Assembly: GCA_001464755.1 (NCBI GenBank)
Contig: LNDR01000399.1
Span: forward strand, 1-39,432
Length of the DNA stretch: 39,432 nt
Direction of reading: 5' to 3'
Source: Rhizobiales bacterium Ga0077524
GTDB taxonomy: Bacteria; Pseudomonadota; Alphaproteobacteria; Rhizobiales; Hyphomicrobiaceae
The notes under the pieces are model-generated. The model was not told the DNA's origin and ran no database searches. It saw only the letters and a program-made list of their open reading frames with translations. The number at the start of each line of letters is the position of its first letter. Position 1 is the stretch's first letter. Position numbers and translations under genes: made by a program. Of the stretch, positions 7,244 to 16,654 are shown piece by piece.

Positions 7244-8977
7244 TCAGCCCTCCGCCGGCTCCGCCGCCCGCGGCGTCCGCTCGCCCTGCACGGGGGCGAG
7301 GATCGTCACCGCGAGGTCTCGACCGCGCGGCACGTCGACCACCTCCAGCGGCTCGCCCAGCCCGTCCACCTCGACGCTGCTGATCAGATGGTCCTCGGGA
7401 TTCCAACCGGCCAACCGCGCCACGTCGTGCGAGAGCACGAGTTGCACGTCACGCTGCTTGGCGAGACCTTCGAGTTGCAGGGCGATCTTCACCGCCGGCC
7501 CGACCACCGTCAGGTCCACCGTGGCGCCATGCCCGATCCGCCCCAGGATGAGGTGACCCGCATGCAGCCCGGCTGCAATACGGACCGGACGTCCCAGCTC
7601 GGGACCGATCACCGAGTTGAGATGATCGAGCGCCAAGTCGATCGCACGAATCGCACGCAGCGCCTGCCGGCATCCCGCCTCGACGCCCTGGCGCTGGCCG
7701 AACACCGCGATGAGACCATCGCCGATATATTTGTCGACCGTACCGCCTTGCGAGCGCACGGCAGTCCCCACCGCGGTGAAGAACTGGTTCAGCAGAAACA
7801 CCACGTCATACGGCAGCTTGGTGCGCGTCAACTCGTTGAACTCGCGCATGTTGACGTAGAGCACCGCCAGCGGCTTCTCGGTGCCGCTCGAGTCAGACTC
7901 GGGAACGCCGGCGGCATCAGGGCCTGTGCCTACGGGCCTCAACAGCCGGGTGACGACGATTGGCTTCGACGGCCTGATCTGGCAGGCGAGGCGAACGTTG
8001 GCCGGAGCCTCGATGGCGGCCAGCGTCACGGACTCAGGAAACACGGCCGGCGGCAGGTTCTCCCCGCCCTCTTCGATGCGCACCCGGCAGGTCGAGCAAC
8101 GGGCACGGCCACCGCAGACCGAGGCATGCGGGATCTTGTTCAGGCGTGAGATTTCGAGCAGCGTCGGGCCGATCGGCACGGTGACGGTTGGACCGCCTGC
8201 ATAGCTGATCGCGACTTTCGGGGCGGACAGCCACGAGATGTAGCGAATAGCGAAGATGCTTGCGATGAAGCCCAGCACACCCAGGAAACCGAGGCGCACC
8301 CAGACCCGATAGGTACCCAGAAGTTCGTTCGCTTCCGCGTTCGGCCATCGCGTCAGCTCCCTCACGCGCTGGAACGCCTCCGGGTTCTCGATCAATGACG
8401 CAACCGCTCGTCCCGACACCATAAAGCCTGCCAGCGACGCCAGCGGAATCGTGATGGCGAGAAACAGCAGAACCGGTTGCATCGCCCGATAGGGCGTGTG
8501 CAGCCGCAGCCAGAAGTGAATGCCCAGACAACCGTGGATCCAGACGATGACCAGGAGCGTGCTCTGGATGATGGCATTCGCCGGCCATAGCCGGGCCAGT
8601 TCGTAGAGGTAGTTGTCCTCGACATTGAAGAAGCTGCTGGCGATCCGCGTATTGACGATGTGCGGGAACAGCAGGAACGGAATCAGGAGGCCGAGCACGA
8701 TCTGCAGCAGCTCCCACCAAGGGAGCCGATAGGTGGTCCGCGTCGCGACCTTCCAAAACGCGAAAAACATATGAATGACCAGCGCTGAGGCCAGGATGAT
8801 CGTGCCGGGAAGCGAGCGAATCACCACCACGCGCCAACGATCGATCTGGTCCATCTGCTCGAGACTGATGAGACCAACAGCCGTGTTGAGGAAGTGCGTG
8901 AGCGCAAAGATGAAAAGGATCAGTCCCGAGATCAGCCGCAATCTCTGCGGAATGTCGCCTCGCGTCAGAATATGCAT
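7244..8977 (-). CDS. CyaC-like membrane diheme/2Fe-2S protein with degenerate class III cyclase domain
   Basis: A 577-residue protein in three parts. Residues 1-250 form a six-helix membrane domain with His28, His69, His106 and His148 placed like the four haem-b ligands of succinate-dehydrogenase-type anchors. Residues 255-345 are a 2Fe-2S ferredoxin domain (Cys288, Cys294, Cys297, Cys332). Residues about 368-560 are a class III nucleotide cyclase domain. This is the architecture of Sinorhizobium meliloti CyaC, a quinone-responsive adenylate cyclase. Here catalytic positions differ: the first metal Asp is Asn376, the transition-state Asn is Lys497 and the Arg is Gln501, while Lys416 and Asp420 remain. 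Cyclase activity is therefore doubtful. ATG 8977 follows AGGA by 9 nt; a TTG one codon earlier is possible. Confidence 0.85.
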   Translation of the reverse strand: MHILTRGDIPQRLRLISGLILFIFALTHFLNTAVGLISLEQMDQIDRWRVVVIRSLPGTIILASALVIHMFFAFWKVATRTTYRLPWWELLQIVLGLLIPFLLFPHIVNTRIASSFFNVEDNYLYELARLWPANAIIQSTLLVIVWIHGCLGIHFWLRLHTPYRAMQPVLLFLAITIPLASLAGFMVSGRAVASLIENPEAFQRVRELTRWPNAEANELLGTYRVWVRLGFLGVLGFIASIFAIRYISWLSAPKVAISYAGGPTVTVPIGPTLLEISRLNKIPHASVCGGRARCSTCRVRIEEGGENLPPAVFPESVTLAAIEAPANVRLACQIRPSKPIVVTRLLRPVGTGPDAAGVPESDSSGTEKPLAVLYVNMREFNELTRTKLPYDVVFLLNQFFTAVGTAVRSQGGTVDKYIGDGLIAVFGQRQGVEAGCRQALRAIRAIDLALDHLNSVIGPELGRPVRIAAGLHAGHLILGRIGHGATVDLTVVGPAVKIALQLEGLAKQRDVQLVLSHDVARLAGWNPEDHLISSVEVDGLGEPLEVVDVPRGRDLAVTILAPVQGERTPRAAEPAEG

Positions 8978-9152
8978 CAATCACCATCCTCGAAGAGCCC
9001 GCCCGACGTTCACTCGAAGCTACACGCCATGCGTCGGCCGAAAAAGTCAAAACCGATCCAAATACAGAGCTACAAGGTTAAGGCACGCGGATTCAAATAA
9101 GCACTCTGGCTGAGGAGCACGGATGAGGGCGCGGGCGCAACCTCCGCCCCGC

Positions 9153-10049
9153 CTAGTTCGCATCTACGAGATCGAACGCCGTCTCGGACTGGCCGACCGA
9201 ACCCACGAGCGTGACCCGTATCGATCGTCCCTTGAGTTCGGCGAGGTCTGCCCCGTCGGTGAGGTCGACGACGAAGCGCCTTGTCCCGCCCTCCACCGGG
9301 CCAGCCGCCTGTGGCAGCGGAATCCAGATACCGTCCGGGGCTTCGAGGAAGACATCGCCTCGATCGGCGTCGCCGGGGAAGACGGCTTCAATCACGACCT
9401 GCGGCTTGTCACCTGCAAGACGCGTCGTGACCCGCGCGACGCTAGGTGCCTGCGAACCCGGGTTTTCGGAACGCGGAACTTGAGCAATCGCCGATGTCAG
9501 CCTGCCATCTTTCGCCTCTGTCGGCGCGTCTGGCGGCACGAGCAGGCTGAGCGCGGGTTGCACCGGAATGCAGACCTCACGGCATATGCCGATCTCGGCG
9601 GCACCCTTGAGCACGATCGGCTTGGATGGATCCTTCGCCGTCAATACGACCGGCAGCACGACGGTCCTCTTGTAGCCAATGGTATCGCCGTCGCGATCCT
9701 TGAAGCGCACGGGCGCGGGAAAAAGAAGCTCCGCCTTGGCAAGGTTCTCCGAGCCTTCGAGTTCGAGCCGCGGGGGCACGCCCGAAGTGCCCGGATTGCG
9801 CCAGTAGGTCTTCCAGCCGTCGTCGAGCTCGATCTCGAGACCAGCGTAGATCCGTGAAGCTCCCCCGCTTTCGACCCGCCCGGCGATCATCCGCGTCCGT
9901 GCGGCATGCTCCGTGACCCAGGGGGAAGCGAGGCGCGGCTCACTCTTGTCCGTGGCATGCGCGTCAACCAGCGGGCCGGCGAACGCGAGCAGGCTCCCCG
10001 CGACGAGAAGTCGAAAAGGATAGGCCCTACCCGTCGTACGCCTCGTCAT
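9153..10049 (-). CDS. periplasmic DsbD N-terminal-domain-like protein
   Basis: A 298-residue exported protein. Residues 1-32 form a signal peptide (basic n-region, hydrophobic core, cleavage near DAHA). The rest resembles the DsbD/ScsB N-terminal domain family, including GWKTYWRNPGTSGVPP and a CxxxC pair, Cys156 and Cys160, in EIGICREVCIPV. In DsbD this pair passes electrons to periplasmic thiol partners. Here the membrane and thioredoxin parts are absent, so it would need another electron source or may have a different role. ATG 10049 has AGGA about 9 nt upstream; an extension to 10079 would put charged residues before the signal. It is divergent from yqgE, with 145 nt between the two starts. 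Confidence 0.8.
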   Translation of the reverse strand: MTRRTTGRAYPFRLLVAGSLLAFAGPLVDAHATDKSEPRLASPWVTEHAARTRMIAGRVESGGASRIYAGLEIELDDGWKTYWRNPGTSGVPPRLELEGSENLAKAELLFPAPVRFKDRDGDTIGYKRTVVLPVVLTAKDPSKPIVLKGAAEIGICREVCIPVQPALSLLVPPDAPTEAKDGRLTSAIAQVPRSENPGSQAPSVARVTTRLAGDKPQVVIEAVFPGDADRGDVFLEAPDGIWIPLPQAAGPVEGGTRRFVVDLTDGADLAELKGRSIRVTLVGSVGQSETAFDLVDAN

Positions 10050-10194
10050 GCCGATCGATCCTGCTCGCTGTCGCCTCACGCCGTATCTAGGCGCTTGGCT
10101 GCATTACGCCAATGCGTTTCGATTGTCCCTCACGCCAGATTGATACGACGTTTGAAGGCTTCACGCCGGGTGCGCGCAGGGTTAATCTGGTCAG

Positions 10195-10809
10195 ATGAGC
10201 ACCAAGGCAACGCCCGCGAAATGGCCCGAAGACCGCTACCTGGAAGGCCAGCTTCTTCTGGCGATGCCTACCATGACCGATAAACGGTTTCGGCGGGCCG
10301 TCATCTATATGTGCCGCCACTCCGACGACGGCGCGATGGGCATCATCGTCAACCAGCGTGCCAAGAACCTGACGTTTCGCGGCTTGTTGCGGCAGCTGGA
10401 CCTGTTGCCGGACGATGCCGAGGATGGTCTGGCGGACAGCCTGGAGGCGCGCACCGTGCATGTTGGCGGCCCGGTTTCCGCCGAGCGTGGATTCGTGCTG
10501 CACAGCGACGATTTCGTCGTCGAGGACTCGACGCTGCCGGTATCGGACGGCATCTGTCTCACCGCAACCACCGAGATCCTGAAGGCCATAGCCGGAGGCA
10601 AGGGGCCAGCCCAATGCATGCTGGCACTTGGCTACTCCGGCTGGGCGCCGGGCCAACTCGAGCAAGAGATCCAGGCCAACGGCTGGCTGCATTGTGCCGC
10701 CGACCGGGCGCTGATTTTCTCGGACGACCTCGATCAGATCTACGAACGGGCGCTGTCCAGCCTCGGCATCGACCCGACGTTTCTTGTCGCTGGCGCCGGC
10801 CACGCCTGA
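10195..10809 (+). CDS. yqgE: YqgE/AlgH family protein (UPF0301)
   Basis: A 204-residue soluble protein matching UPF0301. The opening segment [18 protein letters not shown] is the family hallmark, followed by [26 protein letters not shown] and [17 protein letters not shown]. The family is widespread in proteobacteria; AlgH was linked to alginate regulation in Pseudomonas, but the biochemical role is unsettled. The ATG at 10195 has only a weak ribosome site, yet the conserved region begins about 16 residues in, so the start is reasonable. It converges on the GGDEF/EAL gene with 60 nt between stop codons. Confidence 0.92.
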   Translation: MSTKATPAKWPEDRYLEGQLLLAMPTMTDKRFRRAVIYMCRHSDDGAMGIIVNQRAKNLTFRGLLRQLDLLPDDAEDGLADSLEARTVHVGGPVSAERGFVLHSDDFVVEDSTLPVSDGICLTATTEILKAIAGGKGPAQCMLALGYSGWAPGQLEQEIQANGWLHCAADRALIFSDDLDQIYERALSSLGIDPTFLVAGAGHA

Positions 10810-10869
10810 CCACCTTCATCGAAGTCCGGGGCGCATCGTGTGCTTGCCTCGCACCGACTGGGGAAATCT

Positions 10870-13800
10870 CTATTCGGCTGCCTTGGCCTTGCCGAGAGTT
10901 GCGCTCGACAGGCCATCCGGCCCCTGGTCCTCAGGGGGTGATTCATTCGCCTTGCCGGCAAGGCGCGCGAGGCTCGCCGCCACGGCCGGAGACAGAGACG
11001 CCGTCGAGACGCGCCGCATTCCTGGTTGTGACGGATGCGTCGGCTGCGTCGCCGGGCCGGCAGACGCGGCTGGCGGTCCAGCCGCCCCCGTGGGCTCGCT
11101 CAACGGTCCAGCTCGCTGGCGCAAGCCTTCCGCCGTCGCCCGCCCGTTGCCGTGCGCGGCGCTCCCCTGGCCCGGCGACTGCTCTCGTGCCGGATGGCTG
11201 GGCACCGGCTCCGATACGCGCATCGTCGGTTGAGGTGGTGCAGGACGCGAGACGGGTTGCATCGTCGCCGACACCGGTTGCGTAGCGCCCGGCCGTGATG
11301 GACGCGCGGTCCCTTGCGCCGGTGGCTGCGCTCCAGTTTGGGGCGCACCATACGGCGCGCCATTGGTAGCCGTGGACGGGGGACTTGACGGCGGCCGCCG
11401 CGGTGCGGTCGGCGGGGGTCCGGGAACACCGCGATCGCTCGCGGACGGCCGTGTCACAGCTTGCGGCGGCAATGTTCTGGGAGCGGAGACACCGTCCGTG
11501 CGAGGCAGCGAGCGCGAAGGTCCCGTGGCGGGTGGCTGTGCTCGCGGTGCGACCGTGGAGCCGGCCCCCTGCATGCCGAACGGCGGTGGAGGTGCGGTGG
11601 TCGCAACCGGCGTGGTCTGGGGCGCCGCTGCAACCGACGTGGTGCCACCAGGGGGGGCACTCTGCATCACAGCTGGGGCCTCGACGACCGTCTCGCCTGC
11701 CTTTTTCTTTTCCAGCCCGCGCACCATCCCGCGTCGGCGCATGCGCCGCTCGGACTTGCGGATCAAGCGCAGCAGCCGGACCACCTCGTCCTCGCCCATC
11801 GCCTCGCCGTAGTGGAACCCCTGAGCATAGTGGCAGCCGATCGAGCGCAGAAAGGCCGCATCCTCCGCACTTGCCACGCCGTCGCCGACAACCTTGCGGC
11901 CGAGTTCGTGGGCGATGGCGACCACCGAACGGACAAGTGCCGCGTCCCTCTCGCCGTGGCTCGACCACTCGACCAGCGCCTTGTCGATCTTGAAGGCGTC
12001 GAAGGGGAACCTTCCGAGATACGCGAGCGAACTGTAACCCGTGCCGAAACCGTCCATCCACAGCTCGATCCCGGCTTCGCGCAGAAGCTCCAGCACATGG
12101 GTCGCCTGCTCGGGGTTGTCCATCACGACGCCCTCGGGCACCGATAGCCGCAGCGTACCTGCCGGCAACACCGAATGCGATCTCGCGTTGCGGACCTCCT
12201 GAATGATCTCGGGCGACAGCAGCTGGCGGCTCGACAAGCTCATCGTCACGAACAACGGATGCTCCGGTCTCGGCAACTCCTGCTGCCAGCGCGCAATGTC
12301 GGCCACCACCCGGCCGAGGACCAGGGAGCCGAGCCGCCCCACAAGATCGGCGCGCTCGGCAAGCGGCAACAACTCGGCCGGCGACACGACGCCGAGTTTT
12401 GGATGCTGCCACCGGACGACCGCCTCGAAGCCGATCAACTCGTCGTTCGAAAGCGCGACGATCGGCTGATAGAGCAGCGTCAATCGGCGATCCTGAATGG
12501 CCTGGGCTAGATCGCGCTCGAGTTGCTCGCGCTCGGCGCGCTCGTTGTGCATCTCCGGGCCATAGATTTCGGCGCGATCGCTGCCGAGGCGCTTGGCCCT
12601 GTGCATGGCGACCTCGGCGTTGCGCAACAACTCGCGCGGGCCTGCGGCAGTGCCGTCGAAAATGGCAATGCCGATCGATCCTGTCAGCACGATCTCCTGC
12701 CCGGCGATCCGGATGGGCGAGCGCAACGACAACCGCAGGCGCTCCGCGAACGCTGCCAGCTCGCGCGGATCGTTCTGGTCGACGAGGAACAGCGCGAACT
12801 GGTCGCCGCCGATGCGCGCCAGCGTGCCATCGGGGCCGAGGATCCGGGTCAAACGTCGCGAAACCGTTAGGATGATGCTGTCGCCTACAACGAGCCCGAA
12901 CGACGTGTTCACCGAGCGAAACTTGTCGACATCGACGATGATCACCGCAATCTGGCGAAGCCCACCGGCGGGGGCCGGCTTCATGGCCCCGCCCAGGCGA
13001 TCGAGAAAGAGTTCCCGGTTCGGCAGCGACGTCAGACTGTCATAGACCGCGTTGTGCAGCAGCCGCTCCTGCGCCCTCTTCTGGTCGGTCGTGTCCCGCA
13101 CCAAGCCTACACAGCGCAGATTCCGCCGATCCGAAGTCGGGACGCTCGCTCCCTCGAAGTCGAGCCATCGATACGAGCTGTCGGCATGCCGCAGACGGAT
13201 GCCCGTGTGCAGTGTGCCCCCATCGCGCTCACGGATCGCTTGAAGCTCGAGCCGGAACCGCTCCCTGTCGGCTGGATGGACGTAGGCGAGGAGCGCTTCG
13301 ACGCCGCTCGGCAACTCGCCTGGCCCCAGTCCCAGGGCAGCCTCGATCTCCGGATCGAGGCGCAGCTCGTCCCGCCGGACGTTCCATTCCCAGAATGCCA
13401 CGCCGGCCCGATCCATGGCGGCCAGCCGCAGCTGTTGGCCCCCGTGCGCGACGCCGTGCATCGGCTCGGTCGAGCGGAATGCATACTGTGTCACGGTAAA
13501 ACCGATCAGCACGAGGATGAGGACCAGCCCCGCGACCAATCCCGAAATCGCGAACTCGCCCGACATCCGCCCCGTGAGCGTGACGCCCGCACCGAACAGC
13601 CACACGAGGTACAGGATCCACGTCGGCATCAGCGCCAGCGCGCGGTCGAGCCCCCGCAGCGAAAGCACCAGGATGATAACGAAGCCGAGCCCCCCGATAA
13701 GCGCCAGCGACAGCCGCGCGACCGTCGCGGCGAGCCGAGGATCGAGAATGGCCACGGCGACGATGGCCAGCTGTGCCGCAATCCAGACGACGAATAGCGT

Positions 13801-14709
13801 GCGCGCGAAGCCGCTCCACAGATTCACCCTGAGGAAGGCCGTCAGGAAGATGACGAGGCTCGCCGCCAGTGCCGCCTCGGCGGCTGCCCGGTATTGCGCG
13901 TTGTCCTCGGGCTTCATCTGGAAGAGCTTGTGCCAAAAGCCGAAGTCGACACAGAGAAGCCCGAGCGCGCACCACGCGACGAGACCGGCCATCGGGAAGA
14001 TCGATTTATGGTTGGCCGCGAAGACAGCAGTCAGGAATACGGCCAGCAGGCCCGTAATCCCGAGCATGATGCCGTTGAAGAGCTGCCGCTCGCGCTGCCG
14101 CTGCTCGAACTCGATGGGCTTCCATAGGTTGATGCGCGAGAACCGCTCGGACGCGAGCTCCGCCACGTAGGTGACGGTCTGGCCACGCTCGACCGTCAAG
14201 CGGAAGATGTCCACGCGGTCATTCTTGACCCGCTCTGGCGCGAATCCCGCCGAATGAGTCACGGCCGCGATGCGTCGGGCGTCGAGGTCGGGCCATACGA
14301 CACCGGAGCCGATCGGCGAGTAGCGATCGGCCGTCAACCACAACTCGATGGCCTTGTTGGTCGGGTTGGTCAGGGCAAAAACGATCCAGTTGGGGCTCGT
14401 CCCCGGTGTCGATGCCTTGACAGCCATGCGCGCCGTCGCGCCGTCTGCGCCCGGCGCCATCTCGATCTGGAGCGTGTCGCCTCGGCCTTCGTAGGCTTCG
14501 CCCAGCGCCGAGATCTCGAGCCAGTCCTGGTCGCCGGTCAGAGTGATCGGCTTCAGGGCATGCGCTGGCCCTGCACTGACCAACAGCGCGAGCAGCAAAG
14601 CGGCCCAAACGATCGACATCCGGACGGCCCCGCAAAGGCGTGCAACAGTTGTCGCCGTCGACTTTGGCGCCTGCTGCAATCCCCCCACCTGTCCGAAGTC
14701 CCCCCTCAT
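10870..14709 (-). CDS. membrane PAS-GGDEF-EAL protein with degenerate catalytic motifs and proline-rich tail
   Basis: A 1279-residue protein. It has an export signal (about 31-51), a periplasmic sensor region to about 205, seven or so membrane helices (about 210-410, like 7TMR-DISM receptors), a PAS/PAC domain (about 425-545), GGDEF (about 550-720), EAL (about 730-985), and a low-complexity Pro/Ala/Thr tail from about 1003. The GGDEF signature is GGDQF (634-638). EAL catalytic positions are altered: EAL is EAV (762-764), the Asn after VxMS is Thr822, LELTE is LSVPE (855-859), and DDFGTG is DGFGTG. It probably neither makes nor breaks c-di-GMP and may be a receptor. ATG 14709 is chosen: GGAGGG lies 9 nt upstream and the start overlaps the previous stop (ATGA). 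A later ATG (14619) begins directly at the signal peptide. Confidence 0.85.
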   Translation of the reverse strand: MRGDFGQVGGLQQAPKSTATTVARLCGAVRMSIVWAALLLALLVSAGPAHALKPITLTGDQDWLEISALGEAYEGRGDTLQIEMAPGADGATARMAVKASTPGTSPNWIVFALTNPTNKAIELWLTADRYSPIGSGVVWPDLDARRIAAVTHSAGFAPERVKNDRVDIFRLTVERGQTVTYVAELASERFSRINLWKPIEFEQRQRERQLFNGIMLGITGLLAVFLTAVFAANHKSIFPMAGLVAWCALGLLCVDFGFWHKLFQMKPEDNAQYRAAAEAALAASLVIFLTAFLRVNLWSGFARTLFVVWIAAQLAIVAVAILDPRLAATVARLSLALIGGLGFVIILVLSLRGLDRALALMPTWILYLVWLFGAGVTLTGRMSGEFAISGLVAGLVLILVLIGFTVTQYAFRSTEPMHGVAHGGQQLRLAAMDRAGVAFWEWNVRRDELRLDPEIEAALGLGPGELPSGVEALLAYVHPADRERFRLELQAIRERDGGTLHTGIRLRHADSSYRWLDFEGASVPTSDRRNLRCVGLVRDTTDQKRAQERLLHNAVYDSLTSLPNRELFLDRLGGAMKPAPAGGLRQIAVIIVDVDKFRSVNTSFGLVVGDSIILTVSRRLTRILGPDGTLARIGGDQFALFLVDQNDPRELAAFAERLRLSLRSPIRIAGQEIVLTGSIGIAIFDGTAAGPRELLRNAEVAMHRAKRLGSDRAEIYGPEMHNERAEREQLERDLAQAIQDRRLTLLYQPIVALSNDELIGFEAVVRWQHPKLGVVSPAELLPLAERADLVGRLGSLVLGRVVADIARWQQELPRPEHPLFVTMSLSSRQLLSPEIIQEVRNARSHSVLPAGTLRLSVPEGVVMDNPEQATHVLELLREAGIELWMDGFGTGYSSLAYLGRFPFDAFKIDKALVEWSSHGERDAALVRSVVAIAHELGRKVVGDGVASAEDAAFLRSIGCHYAQGFHYGEAMGEDEVVRLLRLIRKSERRMRRRGMVRGLEKKKAGETVVEAPAVMQSAPPGGTTSVAAAPQTTPVATTAPPPPFGMQGAGSTVAPRAQPPATGPSRSLPRTDGVSAPRTLPPQAVTRPSASDRGVPGPPPTAPRRPPSSPPSTATNGAPYGAPQTGAQPPAQGTARPSRPGATQPVSATMQPVSRPAPPQPTMRVSEPVPSHPAREQSPGQGSAAHGNGRATAEGLRQRAGPLSEPTGAAGPPAASAGPATQPTHPSQPGMRRVSTASLSPAVAASLARLAGKANESPPEDQGPDGLSSATLGKAKAAE

Positions 14710-15368
14710 GCCGCCTGTCCCTCCGCGGCAGCTCCCGGTGGTCCGGATGCAACGGGCCTGATCGCCATGTCACCGCCGAGACGAGGCACGCGCTTGTCGT
14801 CGCCGGGATGCACTCGAACGTCGTCCCGGAGCCGAGCGAATAGCAGATGATCTTCAAAGACCCGATTGATCATCAGATATCGCCGGGCGAGCCCCTCGCG
14901 ACGGAAGCCTCCGCGCTCGAGAACGGCGATGGATGCATGGTTGGAGGGCATGCACGCGGCCTCGACACGATTGAGGCCGAGATCATCGAAAGCATGCCGA
15001 AGTACACCGGCCAGCGCCTCGCTCGCATAGCCCCGCCGGACAAAAGGCGATCCGATCCAGTAGCCCACCGAAGCCGATTGTGTCACCCCGCGCCGGATGT
15101 TCGTCAGAGCAACCCCGCCGAGCAGCGCTTGGTCCGTCGCGCGCACCACGAGAAACGCTGCGCCCGTCCCACGAACTCGATCGAGCCGATAGCGCTTGAG
15201 GCGCCTGCGGAAGGCTGATCGCGTCAACTCGTCGGATGCCCAGGCCGGCTCGTAGGGCTCGAGATGCTGGCGGCTCGTCTCACGCAAGAGCGACCACGCC
15301 TCGAAAAGGCTGCGCGTCGGCTCGACGAGCAGCACTCGCCCGCACCGTAGAGGTGCCGCCGATCTCAT
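14706..15368 (-). CDS. GNAT-family N-acetyltransferase, RimJ/RimL type
   Basis: A 220-residue GCN5-related acetyltransferase of the RimJ/RimL group, which transfers acetyl from acetyl-CoA to protein N-terminal or other amines. Typical segments are LRETSRQHLEPYEPAW near the N terminus, GVTQSASVGYWIG in the core strand, and the acetyl-CoA loop RRGYASEAL followed by NHASIAVLERGGF. The ATG at 15368 is preferred because AGG lies 6 nt upstream and the family starts there; in-frame starts further up (15395, 15548) lack good ribosome sites. Its last bases overlap the start of the GGDEF/EAL gene. It follows the broken M16 peptidase gene by 58 nt, a placement usual in Hyphomicrobiales. The substrate is unknown. 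Confidence 0.85.
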   Translation of the reverse strand: MRSAAPLRCGRVLLVEPTRSLFEAWSLLRETSRQHLEPYEPAWASDELTRSAFRRRLKRYRLDRVRGTGAAFLVVRATDQALLGGVALTNIRRGVTQSASVGYWIGSPFVRRGYASEALAGVLRHAFDDLGLNRVEAACMPSNHASIAVLERGGFRREGLARRYLMINRVFEDHLLFARLRDDVRVHPGDDKRVPRLGGDMAIRPVASGPPGAAAEGQAA

Positions 15369-15426
15369 GAACAACCTATTGAGCGTCCATCCCATCGCCC
15401 CGAGCCGCGTTGCCGCTCCCCTCCGC

Positions 15427-16654
15427 TCAACCCGCCGCCGCCGATTGCTCGACGACGCCCTGCAGGTCCTCGCCTTCATTTCCCCCGACCAGTGCAATTG
15501 CCAGCTCCGACCCTGTGACCAGACGCTCGGCGGCGTCCCGCACGGCAACGGCCGTCACCGCATCGACCCGCCCCATCAACTCGTCCGCTGGTATCAAGCG
15601 GTCGAACGCAAGAAGCTGTCGCGCCATCTGCTCGGCGCGCGAGACCGAGCTTTCGAGACTCATCAGAAGGCCCGTCTTGAGTTGCGCCTTGGCGCGCTGG
15701 ATCTCACGCTCATCCGGCTTTTCCGAGACGGATCGGGCAAGCTCATGACGAATGACGTCCACAAGCTCCTTCAGGGATTCCGGTCCGGTCGATGCATGCA
15801 CCGAGAGCAAGCCCGTATCGCCGAGGCCCCAGGCCGACGAATAGATCGAGTAGCACAAGCCCCGCGCCGAGCAATCCGGAGTAGACCTGCGTGGTGTAGA
15901 AGGCCGGGTCGCTGTATGAGAGGCCACGGTAGCCTAAAACCACGTGCGCCTGCTCGAAGCTGCGAGACGAGACCCGTGGCCCTCCGACGTAGATTGCCGG
16001 CACGGCCTTGGGCGACTCTCCCGACGGCAGCCCCCCGAACAGCTTCTCCGCCGCCTTCACGAGCGTCTCGTGGGAGATATTGCCGGCTGCCGATAGCACC
16101 ATGCTGCCAGCCCGGTAGCGAGACCGGAGAAAGACTCTGAGATCGTCGGCCGAGAAGCTGGTGACACTCTCTGGAGTGCCGAGAATGGGCCGTCCCAGCG
16201 GCTGATCAGGAAATGCCGCCTCCTGGAACATGTCGTAGACGGTGTCGTCGGGACTATCACGCGTCGAGGCGATCTCCTGCAGGATCACCTCGCGCTCGCG
16301 CTCGAGTTCATCCTCCGAGTAGAGCGGATTCTGGATGATGTCGGCGAGGATATCGAGCGCGACGCCAACGTCGTCCTTGAGAACGCGCGCGTAATAGCAC
16401 GTCGTATCCAGGCTGGTAGCGGCGTTGAGATCGGCGCCGACCTGCTCGATCTCCTCCGCGATGTCGCGTGCCGACCGACGGCTCGTTCCCTTGAACGCCA
16501 TGTGCTCGAGGAGATGCGAGATGCCGTGCTCCGACGCGGCCTCGTGCCGTGCCCCGGATGCGACCCAGACACCGAGCGCGACGGTCCCGAGGTGCGGCAT
16601 CTCGTGCGATACGACCCTGAGACCGTTCGACAGGCGTGACTGGGTGGTGGTCAT
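15427..16654 (-). pseudogene. M16 (processing-peptidase-like) zinc protease, frameshifted by an internal deletion
   Basis: Two frames together make one M16B peptidase. The 5' part (16654 to about 15866) has the inverted zinc motif HLLEHMAFKGT (HxxEH), a downstream acidic cluster in EDELEREREVILQE, and continues to VYSGLLG. The family then has a Gly-rich MSSRLFQEVREKR stretch before GLCYSIYS. Here VYSGLLG is followed, after one leftover base near 15865, by CGGGGCTTG in another frame, which reads RGLCYSIYSSAWGLGDTGL and on to 15427. About 42 nt are expected between and 1 remains, so about 41 nt are lost. The 5' frame continues with unrelated residues to 15743. The start overlaps the thrC stop (ATGA). 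It is either a true pseudogene or an assembly fault. Confidence 0.8.
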
